NCBI GenBank assembly: GCA_937870685.1
Contig: CALMZX010000056.1
Span: 1-63,962 of the forward strand
Direction of reading: 5' to 3'
DNA: 63,962 nt
Origin: an uncultured Alphaproteobacteria bacterium
GTDB taxonomy: Bacteria > Pseudomonadota > Alphaproteobacteria > Rhizobiales > Aestuariivirgaceae
The notes below the pieces were generated by a model. It made no database searches and had not been told where the DNA came from. It saw only the letters and a list, made by a program, of their open reading frames with translations. Made by a program: the position numbers and the translations under genes. Numbering within the stretch: position 1 is the stretch's first letter; each line of letters begins with the position of its first letter. Below, one piece after another: positions 22,074 through 32,806 of the stretch.

Positions 22074-24815
22074 ATGCAAGGGTTTTCACCAGAAGGGGAC
22101 AAGTTTACCGGGGACGGGGCCTCCGGGGACAGGTCCACGGGCGGGGCCGAGAAACCCACGCCGATGATGGCCCAATACCTCGAGATCAAGAAGGCCCACC
22201 CCGGCAGCCTGCTGTTCTACCGCATGGGCGACTTCTACGAGATGTTCTTTGCCGATGCCGAGGTGGCGTCTGGCGTTCTGGGCATTGCGCTCACCAAGCG
22301 GGGCAAGCACCTGGGCGAGGACATCCCGATGTGCGGGGTTCCCGTGCATGCGGTGGACCACTACCTGCAGAAGCTCATCCGCCACGGCCACAAGGTGGCG
22401 ATCTGCGAGCAGTTGGAAGACCCGGCGGAGGCCAAGAAGCGCGGTGCCAAATCCGTCGTCCGCCGGGACGTGATCCGCCTGATCACGCCCGGCACCATCA
22501 CCGAGGACACGCTTCTTGACACCGGCAGCGTCAACCATCTCGCCGCCCTCGCATGGCTGCGCGGCACGGACGAGCTGGCACTGGCCTGGTGCGACATCTC
22601 CACCGGGGACCTTTCCGTCACGGTCAGTGACCGTGCGCGGCTGGGGTCCGATCTTGCGCGCATTTCAGCCTCCGAACTGATCATCGCCGACAGTGCACTG
22701 GACGATCCGCTGCTCGGGCGGCTGGCGCGGGAATGCGGGGCAGCGCTCTCGCCACTTCCCGCCAGCCGCTTTGACGCGCAGGCCGCCGGGCACCGGCTGG
22801 CGCAGCATTTCGCGGTTGTTGATCTCTCCGGTTTTGGCGCGTTCTCGCGGGCCGAGACATCGGCGCTGGGGGCGCTGCTCGACTATATCCGGATCACCCA
22901 GGTGGCGGAGATGCCGCATCTGCGCCCGCCACGGCAGGACAATCCGGCACAGGGCCTGCTGATCGATGCGGCAACCCGCGCCAACCTTGAACTCACGCGC
23001 ACGCTGTCGGGCGAACGGCAGGGCAGCCTTCTCGCCACCATTGACCGCACGGTCACGGCGGGCGGCAGGCGGCGGCTGGCAGCACTGCTGGGACAGCCGC
23101 TGGCCGATCCCTCTGCCATCGCAGGCCGTCTGGACGGTGTTGAAGCAATGCTGCAGGCGGAAGCGCTGCGGGGTGCCATGCGTGCCGCCCTTGCCGCCAT
23201 GCCCGATCTCGAGCGCGCGTTGGCCAGGCTATCGGCCAACCGCGGCGGACCACGCGACCTTGCCATGATGCGTGACGGCCTCATGGCCGCGCACGCCATC
23301 GCGGAGCGCCTCGCGGGCCATGGTGACCATCCGCCCGTGATCGCCAGCGCCATCGCGGACACCGCGGCAGCCCCACGTGAACTTGCCAGCCATCTCGCCT
23401 CCGCCCTGGCTGCTGACCTGCCCTACCTCGCCCGTGACGGCGGCTTTGTCGCCTCCGGATTTTCACCGGAGCTTGACGAACAGCGGGCGCTCCGTGACGA
23501 CACGCGCCAGGTGATCGCGGCACTTCAGGCGCGCTATGCCGAAATGACCAGCGTGCGCACGCTGCGCATCAAGCACAACAACATCCTCGGCTATTTCATT
23601 GAAGTGAACGCCCAGCAGGCGGAGGCACTGCAATCGCCCGGTCTTCCACTCAAGTTCCAGCACCGCCAAAGCATGGCTGGTGCCATGCGCTTCTCCTCAC
23701 CCGAACTCATGGACCTGGAGCAGAAGATCGCCGGGGCCTCGGAGCGGGCACTGGCGCTTGAACTGGCCTTCTTTGCCGAGGCCGTGGCCTCCGTGCTGGC
23801 GGCGAAGGAAGCGATCTCATCCTGCGCTGCCGCCCTTGCCAATCTGGATTGCCTTGCAGCGCTTGCCGAACTGGCGGCGCGGGAAAACTACTGCCGGCCC
23901 ATTGTTGATCATTCCCCCGTCTTCGACGTGAAAGGCGGGCGGCATCCTGTGGTGGAGGCGGCCCTGCAGAAGGCGGGCGAGGCGCGCTTCACGCCCAATG
24001 ACTGCGCCCTCGGCGGCGAAGACCCTCGCGTCTGGCTGCTCACCGGCCCCAACATGGCGGGCAAATCCACTTTCCTGCGCCAGAACGCGCTCATCGCCAT
24101 CCTCGCCCAGATGGGCAGCTTCGTGCCGGCGCAGTCTGCCCATATCGGTGTGGTGGACCGGCTGTTCAGCCGCGTCGGTGCTGCCGATGATCTCGCACGC
24201 GGACGCTCCACCTTCATGGTGGAAATGGTAGAGACGGCGGCGATCCTCAACCAGGCGACGGCGCGCTCGCTCGTCATCCTCGATGAAATCGGGCGGGGCA
24301 CCGCGACCTTCGACGGTCTCTCCATTGCCTGGGCGGCGCTTGAGTATCTGCATGAGCAGAACCGCTGCCGCGCCCTTTTCGCCACGCATTACCATGAACT
24401 GAACGTTCTGACGGCGACACTCGACAGCCTTGCCGCCCACACCATGGCGGTGAAGGAATGGCGGGGCGAGATCATCTTCCTGCATGATGTGGTGAAGGGT
24501 GCCGCCGACCGCTCCTACGGCATCCAGGCGGCGAAGCTCGCAGGCCTGCCTGCCCCTGTCATCAGTCGCGCCTTCGAAGTGCTGAAGCATCTGGAACAGC
24601 AGCGCGACGAAAAACCGGCAGGGCATTTCGCCGATGACCTGCCACTGTTCTCCATGGCCCGCGCCAGTTCCGCAGCACCCGGCATTACGCAAAGTCCGGA
24701 TCACTTGCGCGAAAAACTGGCGAGCCTTGACCCTGACCAGGTGACGGCGCGTGAAGCGCTTTCCCTGCTCTATGAATTGAAGGCGCTCTCGGGCAAGGAC
24801 GGTGGCATCCCATGA
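22074..24815 (+). CDS. mutS: DNA mismatch repair protein MutS
   Basis: MutS (913 residues) recognises mismatches and recruits MutL. The mismatch-wedge motif GDFYEMFF is in the N-terminal domain (about 50-60). Lever and clamp domains follow, with LRIKHNNILGYFIEV. The ABC ATPase has Walker A TGPNMAGKSTFLRQ, signature STFMVEMVE and Walker B SLVILDEIGRGTATFDG, then the C-terminal helix-turn-helix. An in-frame GTG at 22068 is also possible. It overlaps glnD by four bases (ATGA), giving a mutS-glnD-murJ operon. Confidence 0.97.
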   Translation: MQGFSPEGDKFTGDGASGDRSTGGAEKPTPMMAQYLEIKKAHPGSLLFYRMGDFYEMFFADAEVASGVLGIALTKRGKHLGEDIPMCGVPVHAVDHYLQKLIRHGHKVAICEQLEDPAEAKKRGAKSVVRRDVIRLITPGTITEDTLLDTGSVNHLAALAWLRGTDELALAWCDISTGDLSVTVSDRARLGSDLARISASELIIADSALDDPLLGRLARECGAALSPLPASRFDAQAAGHRLAQHFAVVDLSGFGAFSRAETSALGALLDYIRITQVAEMPHLRPPRQDNPAQGLLIDAATRANLELTRTLSGERQGSLLATIDRTVTAGGRRRLAALLGQPLADPSAIAGRLDGVEAMLQAEALRGAMRAALAAMPDLERALARLSANRGGPRDLAMMRDGLMAAHAIAERLAGHGDHPPVIASAIADTAAAPRELASHLASALAADLPYLARDGGFVASGFSPELDEQRALRDDTRQVIAALQARYAEMTSVRTLRIKHNNILGYFIEVNAQQAEALQSPGLPLKFQHRQSMAGAMRFSSPELMDLEQKIAGASERALALELAFFAEAVASVLAAKEAISSCAAALANLDCLAALAELAARENYCRPIVDHSPVFDVKGGRHPVVEAALQKAGEARFTPNDCALGGEDPRVWLLTGPNMAGKSTFLRQNALIAILAQMGSFVPAQSAHIGVVDRLFSRVGAADDLARGRSTFMVEMVETAAILNQATARSLVILDEIGRGTATFDGLSIAWAALEYLHEQNRCRALFATHYHELNVLTATLDSLAAHTMAVKEWRGEIIFLHDVVKGAADRSYGIQAAKLAGLPAPVISRAFEVLKHLEQQRDEKPAGHFADDLPLFSMARASSAAPGITQSPDHLREKLASLDPDQVTAREALSLLYELKALSGKDGGIP

Positions 24816-27553
24816 CCACGCCACCGCTTTCCCTCACCACCTTTCCGCAAGCGCTTCGCAACCTGCTGGATGCCGAAAACCGGCAGCCGCTGGCGGTGCG
24901 TACGGCTGCCTCCAAACTCATCCGCGACTGCCTCACGACGCTGAAGGCCGAGGCCGAGGCGGGCCTCATGCGCCATGGCCACGGCACGGCCTGCGCCGTG
25001 GAACTCTCCGATGGCGAAGACGCCATCATCCGGGCGCTGTTTGATTTTGCCAGACACGACGTCTTCAAGTCCGGCGACCTGCCGCTGGCCATCGTCGCCG
25101 TGGGTGGCTATGGGCGGGGCACGCTGGCACCGGGCTCTGACATCGACCTGCTGCTGCTCACGCCCACAATCGAAGACCGCCGCGTCGGCGAGGTGGTGGA
25201 ATTCCTGCTCTATGCCCTGTGGGACGCGCGCCAGAAGGTGGGTCATGCCACCCGCACCGTTGCTGACTGCGTGCGGCTCGCGAAAACCGACAACACCATC
25301 ATGACAGCGGTGCTGGAGGCGCGCTTCATCTGTGGTGACGCAGCACTCTTCGCCGAACTGCAGTCACAATACCGCAGCGGCATCCTGCAGAAGGAGGCGC
25401 GCCGCTTCGTCACCGACAAGCTGGCCGAACGCGACCAGCGCCACATCAAGTCGGGCGAGAGCCGCTATGCGGTGGAGCCCGACCTGAAGGACGGCAAGGG
25501 CGGGCTTCGTGACCTGCACACGCTGTTCTGGATCGCCAAGTTCCTGTTCGATGCCAATACGCCGGAACAGCTGGCGGAGAAGGGGGCCTTCTCGCGCGAT
25601 GACCTCCGGCGCTTCCAGAAGGCGGAGGACTTTCTCTGGGCGGTGCGCTGCCACCTCCACTTCATTGCCAGACGCGGCGAGGACAAGCTCTCCTTCGACC
25701 GGCAGGGCGAGCTGGCGGAGCGTCTCGGCTACAAGGCTCATGCCGGTTTGAAGCACGTGGAACGCTTCATGAAACACTACTTCCTTGTCGCCAAGGAAGT
25801 GGGTGACCTGACGCGCATCTTCTGCGCCAGCCTCGAAGCGCGCCACCTGAAGGAGCCACGCTCTCTCGGCAGCATGCTGGGCAAGCTCATTCCGCGCCGG
25901 AGCGGAAAAAGCCTGGGCAAGGCCTTCCGCATCGACGGTGTGCGCCTCACCATCAGCGATGACGAAGTGTTCCGGGAAGATCCCGTCAATCTCCTGCGCA
26001 TCTTCAAGGTCTCGGCTGCGGAGGGGCTGGAGGTGCACCCGGATGCCCTCAAGCGCATCCGCGGTTCGCTGCGGCTCATTGATGAGTCCCTGCGCAACAG
26101 CGCGGATGCCAACGCCATCTTCATCGACATCCTGACGGGCTCGGATGATCCGGAATCGGTGCTGCGCCTGATGAATGAGGCGGGCGTGCTGGGCCGCTTC
26201 ATTCCCGACTTCGGCAAGGTCGTGGCGATGATGCAGTTCAACATGTATCACCACTACACCGTCGATGAGCATCTGATCCGGACCGTGGGCGTGCTGCGCC
26301 AGATCGAGACCGGCACGCTTTCGGGCGATCATCCCCTGTCGGTGCGCCTCTTTCCCACCCTCACCTCCAGACGGGCGCTCTATGTGGCGGCGCTGTTCCA
26401 CGACATCGCCAAGGGCAGGCCGGAGGACCATTCCGTGGCGGGCGAGCGCATCGCGCTCAGCCTCTGCCCGCGCCTTGGCCTTGATGCGGCGGAAACCGAG
26501 ACCGTCGCCTGGCTCATCCGCCATCACCTGCTGATGAGCGAGACGGCGCAGATGCGCGACCTCAACGACTTCAAGACGATCCTCGATTTCACCTCGATCG
26601 TGCAGAGCCCGGAGCGGCTGAAGCTGCTGCTCATCCTCACCGTCTGCGACATCCGCGCCGTTGGCCCCGGCGTGTGGAACGGCTGGAAGGGGCAACTGCT
26701 TCGAACGCTCTTCTCCGAGTCCGATCCCCTGCTGACCGGAGGCCACGCCGCGGTATCGCGCAAGGACCGGGTCACCGCTGCCCAGAACGAGTTCCTCGCC
26801 CGCTTTCCGGCATGGAGCGAGGATGAGCGGCGGCGCGAGGCGGCCCGGCACTATGATGCCTACTGGCTCAATGTGCCGCTGGACCAGCAGCTGCGTCACC
26901 AGGCGCTCATTGCCCGCGCGCCCACGCGCGATGTCATCACCGAAACCCGCAGCGACGCATTTGCGGCAGTGACCGAAATCACTGTCTTCGCGCCTGACCA
27001 TCCGCGCCTTCTGGCGCTGATCACCGGGGCCTGTGCTGCGGCCAACGCCAACATCATCGGGGCGCAGATTTTCACCACCACCGACGGCATGGCGCTCGAC
27101 ACCATCCTGCTCCGCCGCGAATTCAAGATGGACGAGGACGAGAACCGGCGCGCACTGCGCGTGGCGGACACCATCGCACGCACCCTGCGCGGGCAGCTGC
27201 GCCTGCGCGAGGCGCTGAAGAACATGCCGGACCTCACCGAACGGGTGAAGGCCTTCACGGTGGCACCGCGCGTCATCATCGACAACACCTCGTCCAACCG
27301 CCAGACGGTGATCGAGATCAACGGCCTTGACCGGGTGGGCCTGCTGCATGGCCTCACCGAGGCGCTGTTCCACCTCAACCTCAACATCGCCTCGGCGCAC
27401 ATCACAACTTTCGGCGAGAAGGCCATCGACGTGTTCTATGTGACCGACCTCACGGGCGCCAAGATCGAGAACCCGGCGCGCCATGCCCAGATCGAAAAAC
27501 GCCTGATGCAGGTGCTGGCGCCCGAGGCGCAGGCTCTCCAGACGGGCACATGA
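24812..27553 (+). CDS. glnD: [Protein-PII] uridylyltransferase/uridylyl-removing enzyme
   Basis: GlnD (913 residues) senses glutamine and uridylylates or deuridylylates PII proteins to control nitrogen assimilation. The nucleotidyltransferase domain has GGYGRGTLAPGSDIDLLLL. A central linker and an HD domain (LFHDIAKGRPEDHSV) follow. Two ACT domains at the end (TVFAPDHPRLLALITGAC and EINGLDRVGLLHGLTEAL) bind glutamine. The length is typical of rhizobial GlnD. The ATG overlaps the mutS stop, so translation is probably coupled. Confidence 0.97.
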   Translation: MTTPPLSLTTFPQALRNLLDAENRQPLAVRTAASKLIRDCLTTLKAEAEAGLMRHGHGTACAVELSDGEDAIIRALFDFARHDVFKSGDLPLAIVAVGGYGRGTLAPGSDIDLLLLTPTIEDRRVGEVVEFLLYALWDARQKVGHATRTVADCVRLAKTDNTIMTAVLEARFICGDAALFAELQSQYRSGILQKEARRFVTDKLAERDQRHIKSGESRYAVEPDLKDGKGGLRDLHTLFWIAKFLFDANTPEQLAEKGAFSRDDLRRFQKAEDFLWAVRCHLHFIARRGEDKLSFDRQGELAERLGYKAHAGLKHVERFMKHYFLVAKEVGDLTRIFCASLEARHLKEPRSLGSMLGKLIPRRSGKSLGKAFRIDGVRLTISDDEVFREDPVNLLRIFKVSAAEGLEVHPDALKRIRGSLRLIDESLRNSADANAIFIDILTGSDDPESVLRLMNEAGVLGRFIPDFGKVVAMMQFNMYHHYTVDEHLIRTVGVLRQIETGTLSGDHPLSVRLFPTLTSRRALYVAALFHDIAKGRPEDHSVAGERIALSLCPRLGLDAAETETVAWLIRHHLLMSETAQMRDLNDFKTILDFTSIVQSPERLKLLLILTVCDIRAVGPGVWNGWKGQLLRTLFSESDPLLTGGHAAVSRKDRVTAAQNEFLARFPAWSEDERRREAARHYDAYWLNVPLDQQLRHQALIARAPTRDVITETRSDAFAAVTEITVFAPDHPRLLALITGACAAANANIIGAQIFTTTDGMALDTILLRREFKMDEDENRRALRVADTIARTLRGQLRLREALKNMPDLTERVKAFTVAPRVIIDNTSSNRQTVIEINGLDRVGLLHGLTEALFHLNLNIASAHITTFGEKAIDVFYVTDLTGAKIENPARHAQIEKRLMQVLAPEAQALQTGT

Positions 27554-27563
27554 GAAAGACACC

Positions 27564-29123
27564 ATGTCACTGCTGAAATCCGCCGCCACCGTGGGTGGCT
27601 TCACGCTCATCTCGCGCCTCTTCGGTTTTGTGCGTGACCAGCTCATCGCCTTCACGCTGGGCACGGGCTTCGTGGCCGAGGCCTTCTTCGTGGCGCAACG
27701 CCTGCCCAATCTCTTCCGCGCGCTCTTTGCCGAGGGCGCCTTCAACAACGCCTTCGTGCCGCAGTTCGCCCGCAAGCTGGAAGGCGAAGGCAGCGACAAG
27801 GCTTTCGCCTTTGCCCGTGACGTGCTGTCGGTGCTGGCCAACTGGATGCTGCTGTTCTGCGCTGTTGCCATGATCGTCATGCCGTGGCTGATGTATGCCT
27901 TTGCGCCGGGCTTCCGCCATCAGGACGAGACCTATGAACTCGCGGTAGAACTGACGCGCATCTGCTTTCCCTATCTCGGTCTCATGTCGCTGACGGCACT
28001 GTTCTCCGGCATCCTCAATTCGCTGGGGCGCTTCACGGCGGCAGCGGCGGCACCGATCCTGCTCAACATCGTGGTGATCTCGGTCACGCTGCTGGCCTGG
28101 TATCTGGGACTGGGAAACACGCCGGACACCGGGCGCTTCCTTGCCTATGGTGTCACCCTGTCGGGCATCCTGCAGATGCTTTTCCTGCTGGTTTCAGCGA
28201 AGCGGGCGGGGGCACAGGTCAGGCCCGGCCTGCCGCGCATCACGCCTGACGTGAAGAAGGTGCTGCTCCTGTCCGTGCCCGGCATCATCTCGGGCGGTGT
28301 CACGCAGATCAACCTGGCCATCGCCACGGCTCTGGCCTCGGGCATCGCGGGCGGCGTGGCCTTTCTCTACTACGCCGACCGGCTGTTCCAGCTGCCGCTC
28401 GGCGTCATTGGCGTGGCCATCGGCGTGGTGCTGCTGCCCACGCTGTCGCGCAAGCTCAGGGCCAATGACACACAAGGGGCGCTGGACAGCCAGAACCGGG
28501 CGCTGGAATTCGCGCTGTTCCTGACACTGCCTGCCGCGGCGGCACTCATCGTGATCGGCAGGCCGATCCTGCACACGGTTTATGAACACGGCGCCTTCAC
28601 GCGGGCCGACACGCTGGCGGTGACGCCGGCGCTCGCCGCCTTCGCCATCGGCTTGCCCGCCTTCACGCTCACGAAGATTTTCCAGCCCGGCTTCTATGCC
28701 CGCGAGGACACGCGCACGCCCATGTTCTTCGCCATGGCAACTGTCGCCGTCAACATCATCGCCAGTTTCGTGTTGGTGAAATACCTGTCGCATGTGGGGA
28801 TCGCGCTCGCCACCAGCATTGCCGCCTGGGTCAATGCATTGGCCCTCATCGTGACGTCGCTGGGCCGTGGCCATTTCAGTGCCGACGCCCGCTTCCGCTC
28901 GCGCCTTCCGCGCATCCTCGTCTCGGTGGCTGTCATGGCGGGTGTGATGTGGCTGATGCAGGCCTGGTGGCTCAACGGCAACTATGCCGAAGGGGCAGGC
29001 TTCGCGGCGGCACTCCGGGGGCTTCTGGCGCTGATGGCCGCGGGCATTGCCAGCTACTTCGCCACGGCCCATGTCACGGGGGCCTTCCGCCTCGGTGAAC
29101 TGAAGCGCACCTTGCGCAGATAG
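27564..29123 (+). CDS. murJ: Lipid II flippase MurJ (MviN)
   Basis: This 519-residue polytopic inner-membrane protein of the MOP superfamily has about 14 hydrophobic segments and moves lipid II to the periplasmic side for peptidoglycan synthesis. Family signatures are [57 protein letters not shown] and the Arg/Lys-lined cavity segments. It follows glnD by 10 bp and is probably in the same operon. Confidence 0.96.
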   Translation: MSLLKSAATVGGFTLISRLFGFVRDQLIAFTLGTGFVAEAFFVAQRLPNLFRALFAEGAFNNAFVPQFARKLEGEGSDKAFAFARDVLSVLANWMLLFCAVAMIVMPWLMYAFAPGFRHQDETYELAVELTRICFPYLGLMSLTALFSGILNSLGRFTAAAAAPILLNIVVISVTLLAWYLGLGNTPDTGRFLAYGVTLSGILQMLFLLVSAKRAGAQVRPGLPRITPDVKKVLLLSVPGIISGGVTQINLAIATALASGIAGGVAFLYYADRLFQLPLGVIGVAIGVVLLPTLSRKLRANDTQGALDSQNRALEFALFLTLPAAAALIVIGRPILHTVYEHGAFTRADTLAVTPALAAFAIGLPAFTLTKIFQPGFYAREDTRTPMFFAMATVAVNIIASFVLVKYLSHVGIALATSIAAWVNALALIVTSLGRGHFSADARFRSRLPRILVSVAVMAGVMWLMQAWWLNGNYAEGAGFAAALRGLLALMAAGIASYFATAHVTGAFRLGELKRTLRR

Positions 29124-29218
29124 ACCTTTTCAAGGGCCGGTGGGGCCGCTATCAGCGCGGCCCGAAAGCTGCGCTGTCCAAGGCGCATCAAACCTCGCCT
29201 CCTTCAAGGGTCCACACC

Positions 29219-30268
29219 ATGAGCCAGTTCACGCCCCGCGTCCTCTCCGGCATGCAGCCCACAGGCAACCTGCACCTCGGCAACTATCTCGGCGCGATGC
29301 TCAACTGGATCCGGATGCAGGAAACGCACGAGACGCTCTATTGCGTGGTGGACCTGCATGCGATCACGCAAGGTGTCACGGTCTGGGGCGGGCCAACGGT
29401 GCTGCGCAAGGCCATCCTGGATGTGACCGCGGCCTACATCGCCTGCGGCCTTGATCCGAAGAAGTCGATCATCTTCAACCAGTCGCAGGTCGCCGAACAC
29501 GCGGAACTCGCCTGGGTGTTCAACTGCGTCGCCCGCCTCGGCTGGCTCGACCGCATGACCCAGTTCAAGGAGAAGGCGGGAAAGGACAAGGAGCGCGCCT
29601 CGGTCGGTCTCTACGACTATCCCGTGCTCATGGCCGCCGACATCCTGATCTACAAGGCCACCCACGTGCCGGTGGGCGAGGACCAGAAGCAGCACCTCGA
29701 ACTGACCCGCGACATCGCCCAGAAATTCAACCTCGACTTCGCCGAATCGATCGCGGCGCAGGGCCATGGCGAGGCCTTTTTCCCGATCACCGATCCGGTG
29801 ATCCAGGGACCGGCGACGCGCGTCATGAGCCTGCGCGACGGCACCAAGAAGATGTCGAAGTCCGACCCCTCCGACCTCAGCCGCATCAACCTCACCGACT
29901 CGGCTGATGACATCGCCAGGAAGATCCGCAAGGCCAAGACCGATGCCGATGGCATCCCCTCCGCCGCCGGGGGCCTGAAGGGCCGGCCGGAGGCTGAGAA
30001 TCTCGTGGGCATCTATGCGGCCCTTGCAGGGCAGGGCGTTGAGCAGGTTCTGGCGGAGTATGGCGGCGGGCAGTTCTCCGCCTTCAAGAACGCGCTGGCG
30101 GAACTCGCTGTCCTCAAGCTGGCGCCGATTGCAGGCGAAATGAACCGTCTTCTGGCCGATCCGGGCTATGTCGAGGCGGTGTTGAAGGACGGCTCCGACC
30201 GGGCCCGGGCCATAGCCCAGCCGGTGATGCGGGAGGTTCGCAAGATCATGGGTTTCGTCGTTTCCTGA
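29219..30268 (+). CDS. trpS: Tryptophan--tRNA ligase
   Basis: TrpRS (349 residues) is a class I aminoacyl-tRNA synthetase. The HIGH-like signature is [16 protein letters not shown] near residue 15, and [14 protein letters not shown] carries the KMSKS loop. [18 protein letters not shown] is conserved. Length and motifs are normal. It stands 95 bp after murJ, far enough for its own promoter. Confidence 0.97.
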   Translation: MSQFTPRVLSGMQPTGNLHLGNYLGAMLNWIRMQETHETLYCVVDLHAITQGVTVWGGPTVLRKAILDVTAAYIACGLDPKKSIIFNQSQVAEHAELAWVFNCVARLGWLDRMTQFKEKAGKDKERASVGLYDYPVLMAADILIYKATHVPVGEDQKQHLELTRDIAQKFNLDFAESIAAQGHGEAFFPITDPVIQGPATRVMSLRDGTKKMSKSDPSDLSRINLTDSADDIARKIRKAKTDADGIPSAAGGLKGRPEAENLVGIYAALAGQGVEQVLAEYGGGQFSAFKNALAELAVLKLAPIAGEMNRLLADPGYVEAVLKDGSDRARAIAQPVMREVRKIMGFVVS

Positions 30269-30336
30269 TTGGTGAAGTCGGGTTTTACTTTAAAACTCTT
30301 CCAGACAGGCCTATAAGCCCTGTCCAGAGGTTCCCC

Positions 30337-30897
30337 ATGTTCATCCAGACCGAAGCCACGCCCAACCCCGCCACGCTCAAGTTCATTCCGGGCAAGCCCG
30401 TGCTGCCGGGTTCGACGCGCGACTACCGCTCTGCGAGCGAAGCCGGGGAATCGCCGCTGGCCTCCAAGCTCTTCGGCATCAAGGGCGTGTCGGGGGTGTT
30501 CCTCGGCCATGACTTCGTGACGGTGACGCGGCGTGACGCCGAATGGCAGCAGTTGAAGCCAGCCGTGCTCGGCGCCATCATGGATCACTATCTCGCAGGC
30601 GCGCCAGTGCTGGCGGGCGCTGCCACGGCCAACACGGCAGTGGATGAAGAATTCTTCGACGAGGATGCGGGCGAGACGGTGAAGACCATCAAGGATCTGC
30701 TGGATTCCCGCGTGCGGCCCGCCGTGGCGCAGGATGGCGGCGACATCACCTTCAAGGGTTTCAAGGATGGCGTTGTCTATCTCACCATGAAGGGTTCATG
30801 CGCCGGTTGCCCGTCGTCCACGGCAACCCTCAAGCACGGCATCGAGAACCTGCTCCGCCACTTCGTGCCCACGGTGCAGGAAGTCCGCCAGGTCTGA
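30337..30897 (+). CDS. NifU-like (Nfu) Fe-S cluster carrier
   Basis: This 186-residue protein has an N-terminal Nfu_N domain (MFIQTEATPNPATLKFIPG, ASKLFGIKGVSGVFLG) and a C-terminal NifU domain with the cluster-binding CAGC of MKGSCAGCPSSTATL. It probably delivers Fe-S clusters to client proteins. No other Fe-S assembly gene adjoins it. Its stop codon directly abuts the convergent echA stop, with no bases between. Confidence 0.93.
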   Translation: MFIQTEATPNPATLKFIPGKPVLPGSTRDYRSASEAGESPLASKLFGIKGVSGVFLGHDFVTVTRRDAEWQQLKPAVLGAIMDHYLAGAPVLAGAATANTAVDEEFFDEDAGETVKTIKDLLDSRVRPAVAQDGGDITFKGFKDGVVYLTMKGSCAGCPSSTATLKHGIENLLRHFVPTVQEVRQV

Positions 30898-31671
30898 TCA
30901 CCTGTTCCGGAACACGGGCTTCCGCTTTTCCACGAAGGCGGCCATGCCTTCCTTCTGGTCGTCCAGCGCGAAGAGGGCGTGGATGGATTTGCGCTCGAAG
31001 GCGAGGCCTTCCGCCAGCGGGGTTTCAAAGGCAGCATTGACGGCGCGCTTGGCCGAGGCAATGACCGGCTGCGAGAGCGCGGCGATCTTCTCCGCCGTGG
31101 CCAGCGCCTCGTCCATCAGCTTTTCCAGCGGCACCACGCGGGCCACGAGGCCCAGGCGCTCGGCTTCGGCCACATCCATCATCCGGCCCGTGAGGATCAT
31201 CTCCATGGCCTTGGCCTTGCCGATGGCGCGGGCCATGCGCTGCGTGCCGCCACCGCCGGGAATGATGCCCAGCGTCACCTCCGGCAGCGCAAACTTTGCG
31301 TTCTCCGCCGCGATGATGAAATCGCAGGCCAGCGCAAACTCGCAGCCGCCGCCCAGGGCATAGCCTGCCACAGCGGCGATGATGGGTTTGCGGATGGCGG
31401 TGATGTGGTCCCAATCCCAGAGGAAATCTTCCTGCGTCACTTCCGTGAAGGTCTTGTCCTTCATTTCGGTGATGTCGGCACCTGCGGCAAAGGCCTTTTC
31501 GCTGCCGGTGAGGATGATGCAGCCAATGTTTGAATCGGCGTCGAAACGGTCGAGCGCGGCATTCATTTCGGTGATGAGCTGGCCGTTGAGGGCGTTCAGC
31601 GCCTTGGGGCGGTTCAGGGTGATGATCCCGGTCCGGCCCTTGATCTCGGTGATGATGGTGGTTTCGCTCAT
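30898..31671 (-). CDS. Enoyl-CoA hydratase
   Basis: This 257-residue crotonase-family enzyme hydrates enoyl-CoA thioesters. The oxyanion-hole residues lie in KAFAAGADITEM and ALGGGCEFALACDF. The two catalytic Glu are expected in the PEVTLGIIPGGGGTQR segment and about 20 residues before it, as in short-chain enoyl-CoA hydratases. It is 6 bp downstream of mutM on the same strand. The neighbouring order echA-mutM-ubiE is common in rhizobia. Exact chain-length preference is unknown. Confidence 0.93.
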   Translation of the reverse strand: MSETTIITEIKGRTGIITLNRPKALNALNGQLITEMNAALDRFDADSNIGCIILTGSEKAFAAGADITEMKDKTFTEVTQEDFLWDWDHITAIRKPIIAAVAGYALGGGCEFALACDFIIAAENAKFALPEVTLGIIPGGGGTQRMARAIGKAKAMEMILTGRMMDVAEAERLGLVARVVPLEKLMDEALATAEKIAALSQPVIASAKRAVNAAFETPLAEGLAFERKSIHALFALDDQKEGMAAFVEKRKPVFRNR

Positions 31672-31677
31672 GGTGCC

Positions 31678-32559
31678 TCAACGCTGGCAATGGGGACAAA
31701 GGAAAGTGGAGCGGCCGGACTGGACGATGCGCTTCACCGTGGCGGTGCAGCCCGGCGTATGGCACGGCTCGCCTTCCCGGTCATAGACCAAAAAGCGCTG
31801 CTGGAAAGCGCCCACGCTGCCATCCGCCGCGCGGTAGTCCTGCAGGGTGGAGCCGCCGGCGGCGATGGCTTCGGTGAGGATGTCGCGGATGTGGCGCACC
31901 AGCTCATCGGCACGCGGATCAGAGGACCGCGACAGGGTTCCGGCCTTGCGGCGCGGCGACAGGCGGCTGCGGAACAGGGCCTCGCAGACGTAGATGTTGC
32001 CAAGCCCTGCAATGATGCGCTGGTCGAGAAGCGCTGCCTTGAGCGGCGCTGTCTTGCCGTGGAAGGCGGCGCGCAGGTGGTCGCCATTGAGTTCATTGCC
32101 CAGCGGTTCGACGCCGATCCCGGCCAGCAGCCTGTGCGCCTCGCCGGGCCGCTCAAGATCCATCATGCCGAAGCGGCGGTGGTCGGAGTACACAATGCGG
32201 GTACCGTCATCGAGGCTGAAGACCACATGGTCGTGCGGGCCATCCGCCGTCCCGGCCGCTGCCGTTTCGTCGTAAAACTCGCCCGGCGTGGCGATCCGCC
32301 CGTCTGGCCTGAGGATGGTAAAGCGCCCGGTCATGCCGAGATGCAGGATCAGGCGGTCGCCACGGTCAGTGCCGGCCAGGATGTATTTGGCGCGGCGCTC
32401 CAGCCGGTCCACCCGCGCGCCCTCCAGCCGGGCACGGAAATCGGGCGGAAAGGGAAAGCGCAGGTCGGCGCGGCGCAGGTCCACTCGGGCGAAGACGCGC
32501 CCCAGAAGGGCAGGTTCCAATCCCCGTCGGACTGTCTCGACTTCCGGCAATTCTGGCAT
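31678..32559 (-). CDS. mutM: Formamidopyrimidine-DNA glycosylase (MutM/Fpg)
   Basis: Fpg (293 residues) removes 8-oxoguanine and cleaves the abasic site. The mature N-terminal catalytic Pro follows Met in [14 protein letters not shown], which fixes the start at 32559 although the frame is open beyond. LHLGMTGRF, the helix-two-turn-helix [18 protein letters not shown] and a C-terminal zinc finger with Cys pairs (CHTPGC and CPHC) are all intact. It is divergent from ubiE and co-directional with echA. Confidence 0.96.
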   Translation of the reverse strand: MPELPEVETVRRGLEPALLGRVFARVDLRRADLRFPFPPDFRARLEGARVDRLERRAKYILAGTDRGDRLILHLGMTGRFTILRPDGRIATPGEFYDETAAAGTADGPHDHVVFSLDDGTRIVYSDHRRFGMMDLERPGEAHRLLAGIGVEPLGNELNGDHLRAAFHGKTAPLKAALLDQRIIAGLGNIYVCEALFRSRLSPRRKAGTLSRSSDPRADELVRHIRDILTEAIAAGGSTLQDYRAADGSVGAFQQRFLVYDREGEPCHTPGCTATVKRIVQSGRSTFLCPHCQR

Positions 32560-32594
32560 GTCAGCCGGACCGCACGCTGAACCCCCATGCCTTT

Positions 32595-32716
32595 CCCTCC
32601 CCCTTGCGGGGAGGGAGCAAGGGTGGGGGTCGCTCCGCATTCAAGACAGTCATTTTCGCACCAACCTGTTGCAGCCCCAGACCCCCACCCTGGCCCTCCC
32701 CACAAGGGGGAGGGGG
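32595..32716. repeat. Intergenic inverted repeat of two 37 bp arms
   Basis: The left arm (32595-32631) starts CCCTCCCCCTTGCGGGGAGG and the right arm (32680-32716) is its near-exact inverse, ending AGGGGGAGGGG. A 48 bp spacer separates them, and each arm is itself a small palindrome. Copies of this type of sequence are common between genes in rhizobial genomes. It sits between the divergent mutM and ubiE genes. Confidence 0.8.
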
Positions 32717-32806
32717 AATGAGGCCGGTTCCGCTGTATTATCGTTAATCCTGCCGCGTCCTTGATGGCAATAGAACTTGCACCTCTGATCGCCTATGTAA
32801 GCCCCC

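Noticed and set aside
25364..27880. 838-codon open frame on the minus strand opposite glnD
   Set aside because: It is the antisense shadow of glnD and murJ in GC-rich DNA: low-complexity, Arg/His-rich, no recognisable motifs, while glnD has intact domains.
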